Origin: Actinernus sp. WN-2022
Taxonomy: Eukaryota > Cnidaria > Anthozoa > Actiniaria > Actinernidae
Direction of reading: 5' to 3'
NCBI GenBank assembly: GCA_030867875.1
Contig: JAOWCC010001751.1
Span: forward strand, 27,272,369 to 27,336,368
Length of the DNA: 64,000 nucleotides
Position 1 is the first letter of the stretch; every line of letters begins with the position of its first letter. Position numbers and translations under genes: made by a program. A model generated the notes under the pieces. It made no database searches and was not told where the DNA came from. It was given only the letters and a program-made list of their open reading frames with translations. Positions 20,427 to 31,772 of this stretch are shown here, piece after piece.

Positions 20427-21169
20427 AGCCAAAAGCGTGCAATTAGAGCTATATCATTTGTTGACCCTAGAACACCTAGTAAACCTCTGTTTTTTTTAAT
20501 GAAAGTTTTAAATATTTGTGAAGTCGTTCGTTTTCAGCTTGGAGAATTGGTCTATAAACATGCCAATCATCTTACCTGATATATTTAGTCACTATTTTTT
20601 TATATCATAGTTTAGTCATTACACTCGCTCTAACGCTAATAACAATCTTTCATTTCCCAAACTAAATTTGAACTATGGTAAGTTTAATGTTAAATATGCT
20701 TCAATTAAAGTTTGGAATGATCTCCCGCTAGAATTGAAAAATAATACATCCCTTGCTTTTTTTTTAAAAGAATTTTAAAAATACCTGTTATCTTCTAATT
20801 CAACTGCAGCGAAGTAAAGTATACCATCTTTGAAGACATACCTCCGTTTTTCCTTTAATTTTCTATATGCATGTATATATATTATTAGAATATTATTATT
20901 ATATATATTACTCTTATTATTACTATGCTATCTGGTTATTTATTTTAGTTATTTGAAGTCGAAAAGACTCTTAGATTAGCAAATACCATCTTTGACTTTA
21001 ATGAATTTCTGTCATTTTTTGTTACAGGGATGCATGAGATATGTTAACCTTCCAGGGTTGTTAACTCGTGCATCCCCTACTTACTTAACTTTCACATTAT
21101 GTTGTTTGTATTATTATTATTTGTATGTGTGGAATATAAAAACCTTTGAAACCTTTGAATGAATGCATG

Positions 21170-21530
21170 CGTGCTGTAGGGTACCCCCAGCGGGTAGCTA
21201 GATGCAATAGTAAATCAAGTAAATGAGTTGCATGAGTTGCATGAGGGACACTCAGGGATATCTAGAATGAGAGCATTAGGACAGAGTTATGTCTGGTGGC
21301 CCGGATTCGATGCCGATATCGAAGCAAAGGTGCGTACGGGAGTGTCAGACATGTCAGGAAAACAGGAAATCTCCTCCAAGGAAAGTATTCACCTATGAGA
21401 ATGGCCAAAACCGTGGTATCGGTTATCGTTACATATTGATTTTGCGGAATCTTTCGAAGGAAAGTTGATGCCACAGCAAGTATATAGAAGCTTTTGTAGG
21501 TTGAATTGGATGGTGGCTGACCAATTTGCT
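21170..21530 (+). pseudogene. Gypsy integrase fragment (element 1)
   Basis: Translation gives 'LHEGHSGISRMRALGQSYVW' and 'WPGFDADIEAKV', then across shifts 'CQTCQ' and 'LHIDFAESFEGKLMP'. These are the His-His/Cys-Cys zinc-binding domain and the first catalytic Asp (in 'IDF') of a retroelement integrase. It is in the orientation of the 17.1-18.8 kb RT-RNase H and follows it in the canonical RT-RH-IN order once the LINE is removed. It runs directly into the oppositely oriented second Gypsy element at about 21540-21570. Confidence 0.75.
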
Positions 21531-21569
21531 TGCTTTTTCGTGTCTTTGCAGATCTCGCGTGGATTGCTA

Positions 21570-23985
21570 TCTTGTCGTTGAACTTGATAAGGTTGTAAAT
21601 AGGTTTAGCGATTTTAGAGAAGTTCACAATGTACCGCCTGTAATAGTTTAGAAAACCCAAGAGTTTCCTAACGTCATTGCCTGTTTCGGGGGTCGAGTCC
21701 TTCGGGAGTTAAATGAAGCATTGGCTTGATGTTAGCCGGATAGAGTCTGTACCCCTCCTTACTTACAAACCTACCAAGGAAAAGTACCTCTTGCTTGAAC
21801 ATCTTACATTTCGCTGGTTTTAGTTTGACACCGTGTTCTTTTAAGCGTCGTGTAGGTGCTCGATGTGATCTTCAAAAGCATTGCTGAATACTGTTATATC
21901 GTCTAGGTATGGTATGCATAAATATCTCGTCCCTCGTGTTTCCAAGACAGTTCTCCATAAATCGTTGGAATGCAGCCGGGCATTTGATAACCCAAATGGC
22001 ATCCGAATCCATTCATAAAGCCCCCAAAGAGTTATGAACGCCGTCATATGCTGACTGTCAGATGCCATAAAACCCTGGTGGTAGGCTTTGCCTTGGTCGA
22101 GGACTGTGAATAAGGAATTCCCTCCAAGGTTGCATGTCGAGCGCTTCCTGGATCCGTGGTGTTGGGTATCGGTCAGCTCGAGTCCTCTCATTTAACTCTC
22201 TGTAGTCTACGCACAGGCGCAGACTCTGGTCCTTCTTATGCGCGCATACAACAGGAGAGCTGTAGGGAGACGTGGATGTCCGTATGAAGGTCTGGTTTAA
22301 CAAGGTCCTCTATATGCGCCTTGACTTCAGGATAGAGGGGTCGAGGACACATAGTTCTTCTGTACTGGTGTCTCGTCGTTAAGGTGAATGTATAGTTCAA
22401 GTTCCCTAATGCAGCCTATATCCTGGCTATCTTTAGCAAAAGAACCTGCCTCTGCTACCAGTAACTGTAATGCAACTTTACGTTGTTCATCGGAAAGACT
22501 CTCAAGGTCGATGCCTTTTATTTGGTCCGGGATGGCGGCACTGCTAGACACACTCTCCTTGCCATCTTCATGAGGATCGTTTGGTTCCAATACCTCTGAT
22601 CGCTTCAACTGTATCACGGGTGCCTCACCCCTACTCATATTCGCCACTCGTTCCTTCCGTTCCTTACAGTGCGATGTTAGCTCTTCTTGTTTGGCTCCTT
22701 AAACTTGACCTCGACTGGTGTGATCGAATGGACGAGTTCCAGGCGGATTTTTCAAGGTGATATCATACCCGGTGGTATTCGTGACTTCAATGTCCACTAG
22801 GGTAACCTTACCCTTCTTCGCCATAAGCAGATTTTCTCTCACTTCTAGACCGATTGGCCAAGTATCCAACTCATCCGGTACGAACAGCATTGGCGTTGTC
22901 TCTTCTACGTACTTTGTCCTATTGGTACTATCTGGTCATGTTTCGAAGTTCTGACCGGACATACTTCCCCTCGGTTTACGCTCGGTATGAAGTCTACAAA
23001 AGCTCCAGAATAACTGGTTTTTAAGCCGGTAATTGCGGAGACCAGATGTCTATGTTCGTATATTTCCCTTGTTTAAGAATTTCTTCAATCACATTAAACC
23101 CAATCAAAGGGGCCTCTAGTTTATCTATTGTTATTAAAAATGGAACTAACAAATCGTTCGATGAAGATACTAGTTTGAATATCAGCTCTACACATCCCTT
23201 ATATGGTATTGCCTCACCATTATCCGCAGTCAGATTCAGTTCTGTGCCAAGCAAGTCTGATACTTCCCTCACTGGTAACTCTGGGAAATGTTTTCGCACA
23301 AAGTCCCCTGAGATAATAGAGACTTGGGCTCTCGTATACCAAAGTACATCAACAGGGCGACTATTTAATTCGCCTTTAACGATGCATCTCTTGTCGACCA
23401 ATCCCACAACGGTGGCACGTTGTTTTGGCGTTAGATGGCTATAGAAGCTGTCGGTTGCGGAAGCGGTTTTTTCCTTGCTCTCGGTCAGCCGTTTAATAGC
23501 CTAACACAGGACTTTGTGCTCTGTCTAGTGTTTCCTCTGGCAGTCCCGGTCGCAGTATTTAACTGTCTTGCATCCCGCGTACACTGCCACCATTTCTCAT
23601 TTCCAGAGCGAACCCTCTGACAACCATTGCACGGATGGGACGTTTCAGGGCTGTAGTCGGCTACTCGGTGTCCAGCGGCAGTAGCCGCGCCTCGTTTCCC
23701 TCTGGTTTGCAGTTCGACGCGATGTGGCCAAACTCTCCACAGCTGAAGCAGTGGTGACATTCGTTTCCCCTTCCTTGATGTTTACACTGTTGACATCCCC
23801 ACCTGCAGCGAGTTGGTCCGTAGCCACACCTACGACCTCTAAATGAGCCGCGTCCAGCACCTCGGGTAGCTTGAGCCTCGTTAATATTGACTCTATCCTG
23901 CAGTCTGTTTGTTTCTGTCTTGATTTGGCTACCCGTGTCCCCAGTGAGATCACAACATCCCAAGGCTCGGTATTTAACAATTATT
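21570..23985 (-). pseudogene. Second Gypsy-type element: gag-MYND-protease-RT
   Basis: In minus-strand order: a Gly/Arg-rich gag end with CX2CX4HX4C ('CFSCGEFGHIASNC', about 23720-23765); a MYND-like finger (23505-23632); a protease whose DTG is changed to YTR ('VDVLWYTRAQVSIIS', about 23310-23355); a spacer ('FVPDELDTWPIGLEV...VDIEVTNTTG'); then RT with '[20 protein letters not shown]' and '[20 protein letters not shown]', 'GLSNARLHSNDLWRTVLE', 'YLCIPYLDDITVFSN' (the YLDD box near 21900) and 'MGFLNYYRRYIVNFSKIAKP'. RNase H is barely visible. The coding line is broken at several points; with the protease active-site loss the copy is dead. It could be a separate family from element 1, since the motifs differ. 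Confidence 0.82.
23505..23632 (-). other. MYND-type zinc finger within the second Gypsy element
   Basis: On the minus strand, 'HPCNGCQRV' begins near 23635 and continues as 'EKWWQCTR'. After a one-base shift the frame reads C-K-T-V-K-Y-C-D-R-D-C-Q-R-K-H, a stop in the place of the usual Trp, then T-E-H-K-V-L-C. The spacing CX2C...CX2C...YCxxxCQxxxWxxHxxxC is the MYND pattern, a protein-interaction finger normally in chromatin and signalling proteins. It lies between the gag zinc knuckle and the protease. It is decayed by one frameshift and one nonsense change. Confidence 0.65.
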
Positions 23986-24752
23986 CACCGAAATGGAGGT
24001 GAATAGTGGTGCACCAAATAGTTAATTTATTTTCTGTCAAATGGACAAAACCTCGCGCGAGATGATCGCTGCTTTGCTCGGAGGTGAATATGAAATCATA
24101 TTCACTGTTTGAGTAGCCAATCGTATCAGAGCGCGCGAAAAGTGATATTCACTGGTGTGGTATATACTAATTATGCGCTTTATTCTTTTATAGTTCCACG
24201 GATAATACATTGACAATCCCAAGACTAAACTTCTTGCTCTAAAACACTCCCGAGTTCCATCTGACTCTCACATGACTACCTACATGTATCATGTATCATG
24301 TATCACTCGAAGATCTCAATAGTTAATATCTGATAACATTACTGTGTGTTGCTGTAAATAACCAGTAACCGATCCTGAACTACCTTTGCAATATACTGCG
24401 AATATAAGTACTCGAGGCGATAGTGTTGTAGAACTATTTATTAATGCGTACTCGGTGAACTATGTGAGTGTGTATACAATCATGGCTGTGTATTTATACA
24501 CTGACACAACTGTCAATCAAATGTAATAAGGTCATATTACTACAACCTCGATTTGTTTCAGATTCAGAATTGGATCACAGGAAAGATATCTTGTGAGGTG
24601 TGCAATGGACATTGGTTAAAACGATCCCTTAATGCCGGGGTCAAGACAAAGACACGGCTAAAATTGGGTATCTCTGTTGTGCAATTTGTTTTAAAGGAGG
24701 GAGAGCGTTTCTCAATGAATGGTTGCAAAGATTAAAGGGAACCTCGGCTGAA

Positions 24753-25063
24753 AAACAATGTTTTCTCTCAAGTGTTTGTTATGGATGCCTAAGTCTGTTT
24801 CTGTGTTTGTCTCCCATAAATTGTACACTAGATGTCATTTATGCACCGATTTTCCTGTCGATAAAACCATATTGGATTTTTGACGTCACAGTGTTGCCCT
24901 ATTGTCAGAAAACAATAGCTCTTTTGTTGTGCAACAATAGGGGCAATACTGTGACGTCATGAGATCCATGATGGCGGCGCGTAGGAAACTCAAATGAGTT
25001 TTATTGACAGGAAAATCGGTGCATTAAGTATCCATAACAAACACTTGAGAACAAACATTGTTT
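24753..25063. mobile_element. Long fold-back MITE, ~310 bp
   Basis: The left arm (AAACAATGTTTTCTCTCAAG, then TGTTTGTTATGGATGC, GCACCGATTTTCCTGTC and TGACGTCACAGT) is mirrored by the right arm (ACTGTGACGTCA, GACAGGAAAATCGGTGC, ATCCATAACAAACA, CTTGAGAACAAACATTGTTT). The loop contains GCAACAATAGG. No coding content. Confidence 0.8.
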
Positions 25064-25184
25064 ACCGCGGACTCTCGCTATTACAGAAATGCGAACACTT
25101 CACGCGGTCCCAACGTAACATTTTTATTGTTTCGGCTCTCGTTATAGTACGGTGGCTTGTTAGGGCCATTTAAAAAACGAATAT

Positions 25185-26545
25185 ATTTTTTGAAATCCCG
25201 AGGTATTTTTTCAAAAACCTTTTTTTACGGGAAAAAATAAGAAAAAGTTATTAATCCCGAGTTGCTAATCCCGAGTTCCAAATCGTATCCCGAGTTCCAA
25301 ATCTCGAGTTCCAAATTCCGAGTTGCTAATCCCGAGTTCCTAATCCTGAGTTGCTAATCCCGAGTTCCTAATCCTGAGTTGCTAATCCCGAGTTCCTTAA
25401 TTGTACACGAGGTCTTCTTGTCTGCAGCAAAGATGGCGTGGACAGTCACCTACTTTCTAGTTGTACTTTATTTGTACTTGGTACGCTTAAGCCGCTGTGT
25501 TTATCGGTTTTGCCAAGCTATATTCCAAGTATCGAAGGCGTAGCGAATGACCAGTGAGAACTACTTGTTAGCCGGAGAATATATCAGTTACGCCGAAATT
25601 CTAGCCTTTCCTTTGCTTGTGCATGGTCTCATTTTAAGTATGCGGCAGCTGAACAGAATACTGAGGGACGTCGAAGTGATGTGAATAGTATTATTGATTC
25701 CATCCTCAAATATCTTTTCGGGATTTCATCCCATGCACATTATTAAAACTTAACAAAAATGTTGATTCATTGAGATGTCTGTAGTTATTTTAACGTTAGA
25801 GATCACAGTTTTCTAATCTCGAAAATCATCACGTGTGAATACGGTGTAGAGATAAAATCGCAAAGAAGAATATGGAAAAAAGTGCAACCCCAGTAGTCTT
25901 TTTGTCTCTTTCCTGAAATCTCTTTTAGCTTGTTCTAAAATAAACACATTTGAATTTTTGCTTTCTTAGAACTTGAAGACTCGGCGCGCTGGATTAGGTT
26001 TGAACGAAGACTGAAGCCCATCATATCCTTTAAGAATAGTCCTTCATGCTGAACTGAACGTAACGACTTTGCCGATAATTACAACGCCGTCATGTCCCAA
26101 AAAATATGAGATACCACGGCATGGGCATCATCTACTTCATTAACTGGCGGCAGTTTTCCCCTATGGATCCCTTTTAAAAAATGATATGGCGCCGTTACCA
26201 GGAACTGAGGAGGTAATATATTAATATTGTTGTCAAAACTGGCAATATTTGCATCTGATCGATCGGCCGCCATTCTCACTACACGTGGTAAGAAGAATGG
26301 ACGAAGAAGTCGGCCTCGGAATTAGCAACTCGGAATTAGTAACTCGGGATTAGCAACTCGGGATTAGCAACTTGGAATTAAGAACTCGGGATTTGGAATT
26401 CGGATTAACCGGCAATACGGGATAAACAACTCGGGATTAGCAACTCGGGATTAAGAACTCGGGATTTGGAACTCGGGATTAGCAACTCTGGATTAATAAC
26501 TTTTTCTTAATTTTTTCCAAAAAAAATGTTTTCCTCTAAAATTTT
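25185..26545. mobile_element. Foldback-like element with ~14-bp repeats in both arms
   Basis: The left arm (about 25185-25400) runs from an AAAAAGTTATTAATCCCGAG junction into tandem words GAGTTGCTAATCCC and GAGTTCCTAATCC. The right arm (about 26315-26545) is the reverse: GGGATTAGCAACTC words, then CTCTGGATTAATAACTTTTT. The central ~900 bp has no recognised protein. Terminal inverted repeats built of short direct repeats are the defining layout of Foldback transposons, but superfamily assignment is only by architecture. Neighbouring TSDs were not resolved. Confidence 0.65.
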
Positions 26546-27370
26546 CACAAATTTTCACTCCGAATTCGACTCGTTTTTACAGACAATGTATGGAAAACTC
26601 AAAACACGATTGCATGCTTCTCAGCACAGCTACATTCCTCAAATTTCGATATGTTAATCTTTTACCTGGTATCTTAATAAGTTTGTATCTGAAGAGTATT
26701 TCAGAAATTTGATTTAACGGATTTTATTTGGCATCGGATTCCCATCGATTCCCATACAAACACTGTATTTCGCGCCATGTTTGTACCCCTTTCAAAATGT
26801 CGGAATTTACCGCGAACTGGTCTATTGTCCTTGTCAATCATATAGCCATTAGCCGATTTCATACGACACTACCCGTTGTGAAATCACTTTAGCTTATGCG
26901 AAGTACTTAGCTGAGCTGTTTTCTAAAATATTTTTCTGTAATCCCCAAGTTGGTGTATTGGATCTCCAATCTGGATTTATTAGGGTTTTTCGAGCGGAAG
27001 TTTCGTCAGTTTGGTACTATTATCACAACAACTGAACAATATGGCATAAGAGAGGTATGGGAATATGCTGGAAGCAACCAGTCTAGTACATTAAAAAATA
27101 TATTTAAAAACTCATTTACCCCAACCTCTCCTAATTATATCAACAGCACGAGGGGTAGCACACGTAATGGACATGTTTGTCTCAATATTTTAGCGATATT
27201 AACAAGCATTTAAAAACTTATTAATTATTCATCAAGCAAAATCAAAGGAACGAATATTTAATGAGTAGATAGATACGGTCCTCATTTAACTTCGATTTTC
27301 TCCGCCGAAATAGGTCGTATCGCCAAAATAACTGAATTACATGACTCTATTCATCGACGTTTTTGAAGCC
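26546..27370. other. Intronic stretch without recognised feature
   Basis: An 87-codon plus frame (26950-27213) has no recognisable family. The rest is AT-rich non-coding sequence inside gene A intron 1. Confidence 0.35.
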
Positions 27371-27466
27371 ATTCAATAAACTCGCAGCGGTGTTTTATCA
27401 AATCTACAAAAACTCGCGCCCTCGTGTTTGTCAATCTGATAAAACACCGCTGCTCGTTCATTAAAC
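27371..27466. mobile_element. Small fold-back MITE
   Basis: GCAGCGGTGTTTTATCA and its exact complement (17 bp) bound a ~36-base loop. Outer bases (ATTCAATAAA.../...TTCATTAAAC) extend the symmetry imperfectly. Confidence 0.65.
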
Positions 27467-27815
27467 ATTACGTAAAGGCTGGTTTCCATATAGCCTAAAA
27501 CATTGCCTTTTCTTGTTTTTCAGATAGAACTGATCCTATGTCCACAACACAAAACAACTCGAGAAAAACACAGAAACACAAGAAAAGGAAACTACTAAGT
27601 TTAACTAGCCACTCAACAAGTGAGCGAACTGCATCTCTGCCGACGACACGCATTTATAATTATTACTGCACGCAGTAGAATGACAGATTGGTAGACAAAG
27701 TTGTCGAAACACATTTTCCCTGTTGGTTTTGTCCTGGCCAAACCGGCGTTACTTTTGTGCAATCTTAACTGAATTACGGCATAGTCAGGGGACAAAACTG
27801 AATCATCGTTTGAAC

Positions 27816-28427
27816 AGGGGCACCCCCATCGGCCACTTTCGGCTAAATATCTGTTCGGATGAAAAAGGTTGTCTGTAATTGGAAAATGTAGGCTAAAATT
27901 TTCGGAATGTTTTTAAATTTGCGAGTACAGATATTTTGGGCTACAATTTTCGGTAAATTTCTACGCTTTTCAATTTCTCAAATATCGCAAAACATCAAAC
28001 CATTTTCAGGTCACATGTTAGTGAATGCGGAGTATTTCGAAACACCTGGTAACACCTGAGATTTTCGGATGCAGTTTTTTCCCAGGTCAGATTCGACAAT
28101 CTATTTACAGTCCCTAGAAGTTTCTGTGTAATCAGTGAAAGCTAAGATTCTGAGAAAAAGGTTGCCTAAAATTTTCTGTTACTGATCGCCAAAATGCCAG
28201 AATCTTATGTTTTCCTCAAGGCCTCTGCCACACCTAAGAATTTAGGAATGACAATGAAAGCACCCTAAAATATTTGAGACTGTCTAAGTTCCCCTAGGTT
28301 CACCAAACAGATAAAATTTTACCAGCAGTTTGAAATTCATTTAGTTAGCGTTAAAAGTGCTTTAGAAGTAATATAATGGCATATTAAAGCATTTTCAGTT
28401 AGCGAAACCTCTAGTTGGGTGCCCCTG
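27816..28427. mobile_element. TIR element, 612 bp, termini CAGGGGCACCC
   Basis: CAGGGGCACCC begins at 27816 and its complement GGGTGCCCCTG ends at 28427. The interior is AT-rich with repeated 'AAATTTTCGG' words and no transposase. I found no convincing target duplication. CAGGG termini occur in hAT and some other cut-and-paste groups, so the superfamily is open. Confidence 0.6.
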
Positions 28428-28617
28428 CATAGTTAATAGGGGGGAATGGTTAGGAAACACGGCATTAAACTATGATTACGGCAACAAGCCAAATAATGTC
28501 GAACTGTGCTGTTAACTGTCTAGCCTGTTTACCGCTTTTAAATTCCAACTTTCTACCATATCAAACGATACTCTGCTTCATACTAATATTCATACTTTAA
28601 AAAAGCATTGGACTCAC

Positions 28618-28795
28618 ATTTAGCACCGTCTCGAGTAGGCGGTCGCCTTGTCTTCCAAACAGCTTCAAGAGTTTCAGTTGTCGTCACATTCACATTTATT
28701 TTGCTAGCTGATGAGTAAAATAACACTTTGATTCTCAAAACAACATACAAGAGGACTACGAAAGCCAGGATTTTCTTTCTAAACCTTTTCCACAT
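28618..28795 (-). CDS. Carbohydrate sulfotransferase gene A, exon 1 (signal anchor)
   Basis: ATG at 28795 opens 'MWKRFRKKILAFVVLLYVVL', a basic cytosolic tip followed by one transmembrane segment (about residues 9-28), the layout of a type II Golgi membrane protein. The lumenal stalk has a glycosylation sequon (NVT) and ends 'TRDGAK'. The donor is GCTAAAT/GTGAGT. It leaves one base of a codon, matching exon 2, although the last exon base is T where the gene B copies have G. The exon is 178 bases, 12 longer than the gene B versions, and differs in the stalk. Intron 1 is then about 15.75 kb, filled with transposons. The ATG is followed upstream by a divergent promoter region shared in position with gene B. 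Confidence 0.82.
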
Positions 28796-28906
28796 ATCGC
28801 ACTATTCCTCTTTATCGTCACGAAAGTAATGCCGAAATTGGAAACGAATACTTAATTTATAACAAAGTGGGAAAACTTACTGAGTTCTGATTGGTTAAAA
28901 CAGTTT

Positions 28907-29130
28907 TAATAGCCCTTTGCAGGACATGGTCACGTGACCTTTTTAGCCTGTCAATCAAAAAAAATTAGTGAAAAGCCCAAGTTTTAGGTTCATATCTTTA
29001 AAACTGAAGGAATTGCAAAAATGTTGAAAACTCTATAATTTAGCTTAATTCAACAGAGTTTGTGAGGCTTTTTTTGCTGACTGGCACAGGCTAAAAAGGT
29101 CACGTGACCAGGTCCTGCAAAGGGCCTATT
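28907..29130. mobile_element. Fold-back MITE just upstream of gene A exon 1
   Basis: Arms of about 40 bases (AGCCCTTTGCAGGAC, TGGTCACGTGACC, TTTTTAGCCTGT) are mirrored at 29085-29130 (ACAGGCTAAAAA, GGTCACGTGACCA, GGTCCTGCAAAGGGCC). Each arm contains the palindrome GGTCACGTGACC with an E-box CACGTG. Its edge is about 112 bases from the gene A start codon, so it may carry promoter elements. Confidence 0.75.
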
Positions 29131-29780
29131 CCTTTAAAATAATAAAGGTAAATAAAACCTCACTGAAACTAGCCGGCGATCAATCCTCGCAACATGAAAC
29201 CATCACCTATGAGAACCGATCCCATATTGGGCTCTCTCCCCATGATAGTTCATTTAGCTTGCATAAATTAGTCGGACTATTTTTACCACTCTATCCGATT
29301 TGGTTGTTGGTGTCTCGTGTCAGAATGGGCCAGCGGGTGACGAGAATCAAGAAAGCATTCAGTATTCATATAAAACAAAACTAATCCAAACCTACTCTAA
29401 AGCAACTGATTCACAATGTTCTACTTTCACAGGTTCACATTACGGTGTTGGAAGTACTATCAATCAAACCAAATATTGGGAAAACAATTGAAACCCGAGA
29501 GGCGTAGCCTCGAGGGTTTTATCGTTTTCGAAATATTTGGGTCCCCTGATGAAACACGAATACTGATGAGTGTTTGAAATTACTTCTCATGCGAATGGCT
29601 AAACCGAAAATTTACATACGCTTCTTTTGTTCTGTACATCAACATGGCCGCCATGCCCTTTTGTCATTTGTGGGGCGATTGAGTGCAAACCATCTATTGT
29701 AGTTTATCAGTATGTAGGTAGTTAGTGGTTCATGAATATGATGATTCACCACAAGTGATAAAAATCAGTTGAAACACTCT

Positions 29781-31772
29781 TTCCTGATTCATCATTCCTG
29801 ATTCCTGATACATCATTCATCATTCCTGATTCATCATTCATCATTCCTGATTCATCATTCCTGATTCCTGATTTATCATTCCTGATTCATCATTCCTGAT
29901 TCCTGATTCATCATTCCTGATTCATGATACATCATTCATCATTCCTGATTCATCATTCATCATTCCTGATTCATCATTCCTGATTTCTGATTTATCATTC
30001 CTGATTCATCATTCCTGATTCCTGATTCATCATTCCTCATTCCTGATTCATCATTCCTCATTCCTGATTCATCATTACTCATTCCTGATTCATCATTCCT
30101 GATTCATCATTCCTGATTCCTGATTCATCATTGCTGATTCCTGATTGATCATTCCTCATTCCTGATTCATCATTCCTGATTCCTGATTCATCATTCCTGA
30201 TTCCTGATTCCTGATTCATCATTCCTGATTCATCATTCCTGATTCATCATTCCTCATTCCTGATTCATCATTCTTCATTCCTGATTAATCATTCCTCATT
30301 CCTGATTCCTCATTCCTGATTCATGATTCACCATTCCTGATTCCTGATACATCATTCATCATTCCTGATTCCTGTTACATCATTCATCATTCCTGATTCA
30401 TCATTCCTGATTCCTGATTCATCATTCATCATTCCTGATTCATCATTCCTGATTCCTGATTCATCATTCCTCATTCCTGATTCATGATTACTCATTCCTG
30501 ATTCATCAATCCTCATTCCTGATTCATCATTCCTGATTCCTGATTCCTGATTCCTGATTCATCATTCATCATTCCTGATTCATCATTCATCATTCCTGAT
30601 TCATCATTCGTCATTCCTGATTCATCATTCCTGATTCCTGATTCATCATTCCTCATTCCTGATTCATGATTCCTCATTCCTGATTCATCAATCCTCATTC
30701 CTGATTCATCATTCCTGATTCCTGATTCCTGATTCCTGATTCATCATTCATCATTCCTGATTCATCATTCATCATTCCTGATTCATCATTCGTCATTCCT
30801 GATTCATCATTCCTGAATCCTGATTCATTATTCCTGATTCATCATTCCTGATTCCTGATTCATCATTCCTGATTCCTGATTCATCATTCGTCATTCCTGA
30901 TTGATCATTCATCATTCCTGATTCATCATTCTTGATTCCTGATTCATCATTCCTGATTCCTGATTCATCATTCATCATTCCTGATTCCTGATTCATCATT
31001 GCTGATTCCTGATTCATCATTCATCATTCCTGATTGATCATTCCTTATTCCCGATTCATCATTCCTGATTCCTGATTCATCATTCCTGATTCCTGATTCA
31101 TCATTCCTGATTCATGATTCACCATTCCTGATTCCTGATTCATCATTCCTCTTTCCTGATTCATCATTCCTGATTCCTGTTACATCATTCATCATTCCTG
31201 ATTCATCATTCATCATTCCTGATTCATCATTCCTGATTCCTGATTTATCATTCCTGATTCATCATTCCTGATTCCTGATTCGTCATTCCTGATTCCTGAT
31301 TCATCATTCCTGATTCATCATTACTGATTCCTGATTCATCATTACTGATTCCTGATTCATCATTCCTGATTCCTGATTCATCATTCCTCATTCCTGATTC
31401 ATCATTCCTGATTCCTGATTCATCATTCCTGATTCCTGATTCCTCATTCACCATTCCTGATTCATCATTCCTGATTCCTGATTCATCATTCCTGATACAT
31501 CATTCATCATTCCTGATTCCTGATTCATCATTCATCATTCCTGATTCCTGATTCATCATTGCTGATTCCTGATTCATCATTTATCATTCCTGATTGATCA
31601 TTCCTTATTCCCGATTCATCATTCCTGATTCCTGATTCATCATTCCTGATTCCTGATTCATCATTCATCATTCCTGATTCATCATTCCTGATTCCTGATT
31701 CATCATTCCTGATTCCAGATTCATCAGTCCTGATTCATGATTCACCAATCCTGATTCCTGATTCATCATTCA
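29781..31772 (+). repeat. 2-kb heptamer minisatellite between the divergent genes
   Basis: Essentially the whole block is built from 7-base words: ATTCCTG and ATTCATC, with rarer variants (ATTCCTC, ATTCGTC, ATACATC, ATTGATC). About 285 words in mixed order occupy the interval. Because 21 bases hold exactly seven codons, long open frames appear (e.g. 30793-31020 minus, 'NDESGIRNDESG'), but they are artefacts of the repeat. It lies roughly 1 kb upstream of gene A exon 1 and 3.4 kb upstream of the first gene B first exon. The flanks carry short inverted CACAAGTGAT/ATCACTTGTG-like words. Confidence 0.95.

Larger units (their letters stand above)
18853..21155 (+). mobile_element. CR1/L2-like LINE inserted in Gypsy element 1
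   Basis: A 5'-truncated LINE. The pre-RT linker is seen as 'YAKTHYKTMLEKSQGNLRAT', followed by 'SKFKMQTISPYRVLDNIHEI', 'CSKSPGHEHINIKYIQ', RT motif 'FDTVNHEILLQKLIYY', 'KHKWFSSYLQERKYVYM', and the C-terminal 'KRIHV...SQKRAIRAISFV' and 'LVYKHANHL'. The 3' UTR ends with repeated ACCTTTGAAA near 21132-21152. Two later insertions interrupt it: a MITE at 19466-19762 within the RT, and a 40-base hairpin at 20378-20417. Multiple stops make it inactive. Nesting order is Gypsy first, then this LINE, then the two MITEs. Confidence 0.8.

Noticed and set aside
30513..31454. Three minus-strand frames of 60-75 codons rich in 'NDESGIRN' repeats
   Set aside because: They follow from the 7-base repeat, whose three-unit length of 21 bases is a multiple of three; no start context, domain or codon bias.
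29781..31772. Possible CRISPR-like array
   Set aside because: No alternation of constant repeat and unique spacer; it is a contiguous heptamer array in a eukaryotic genome.
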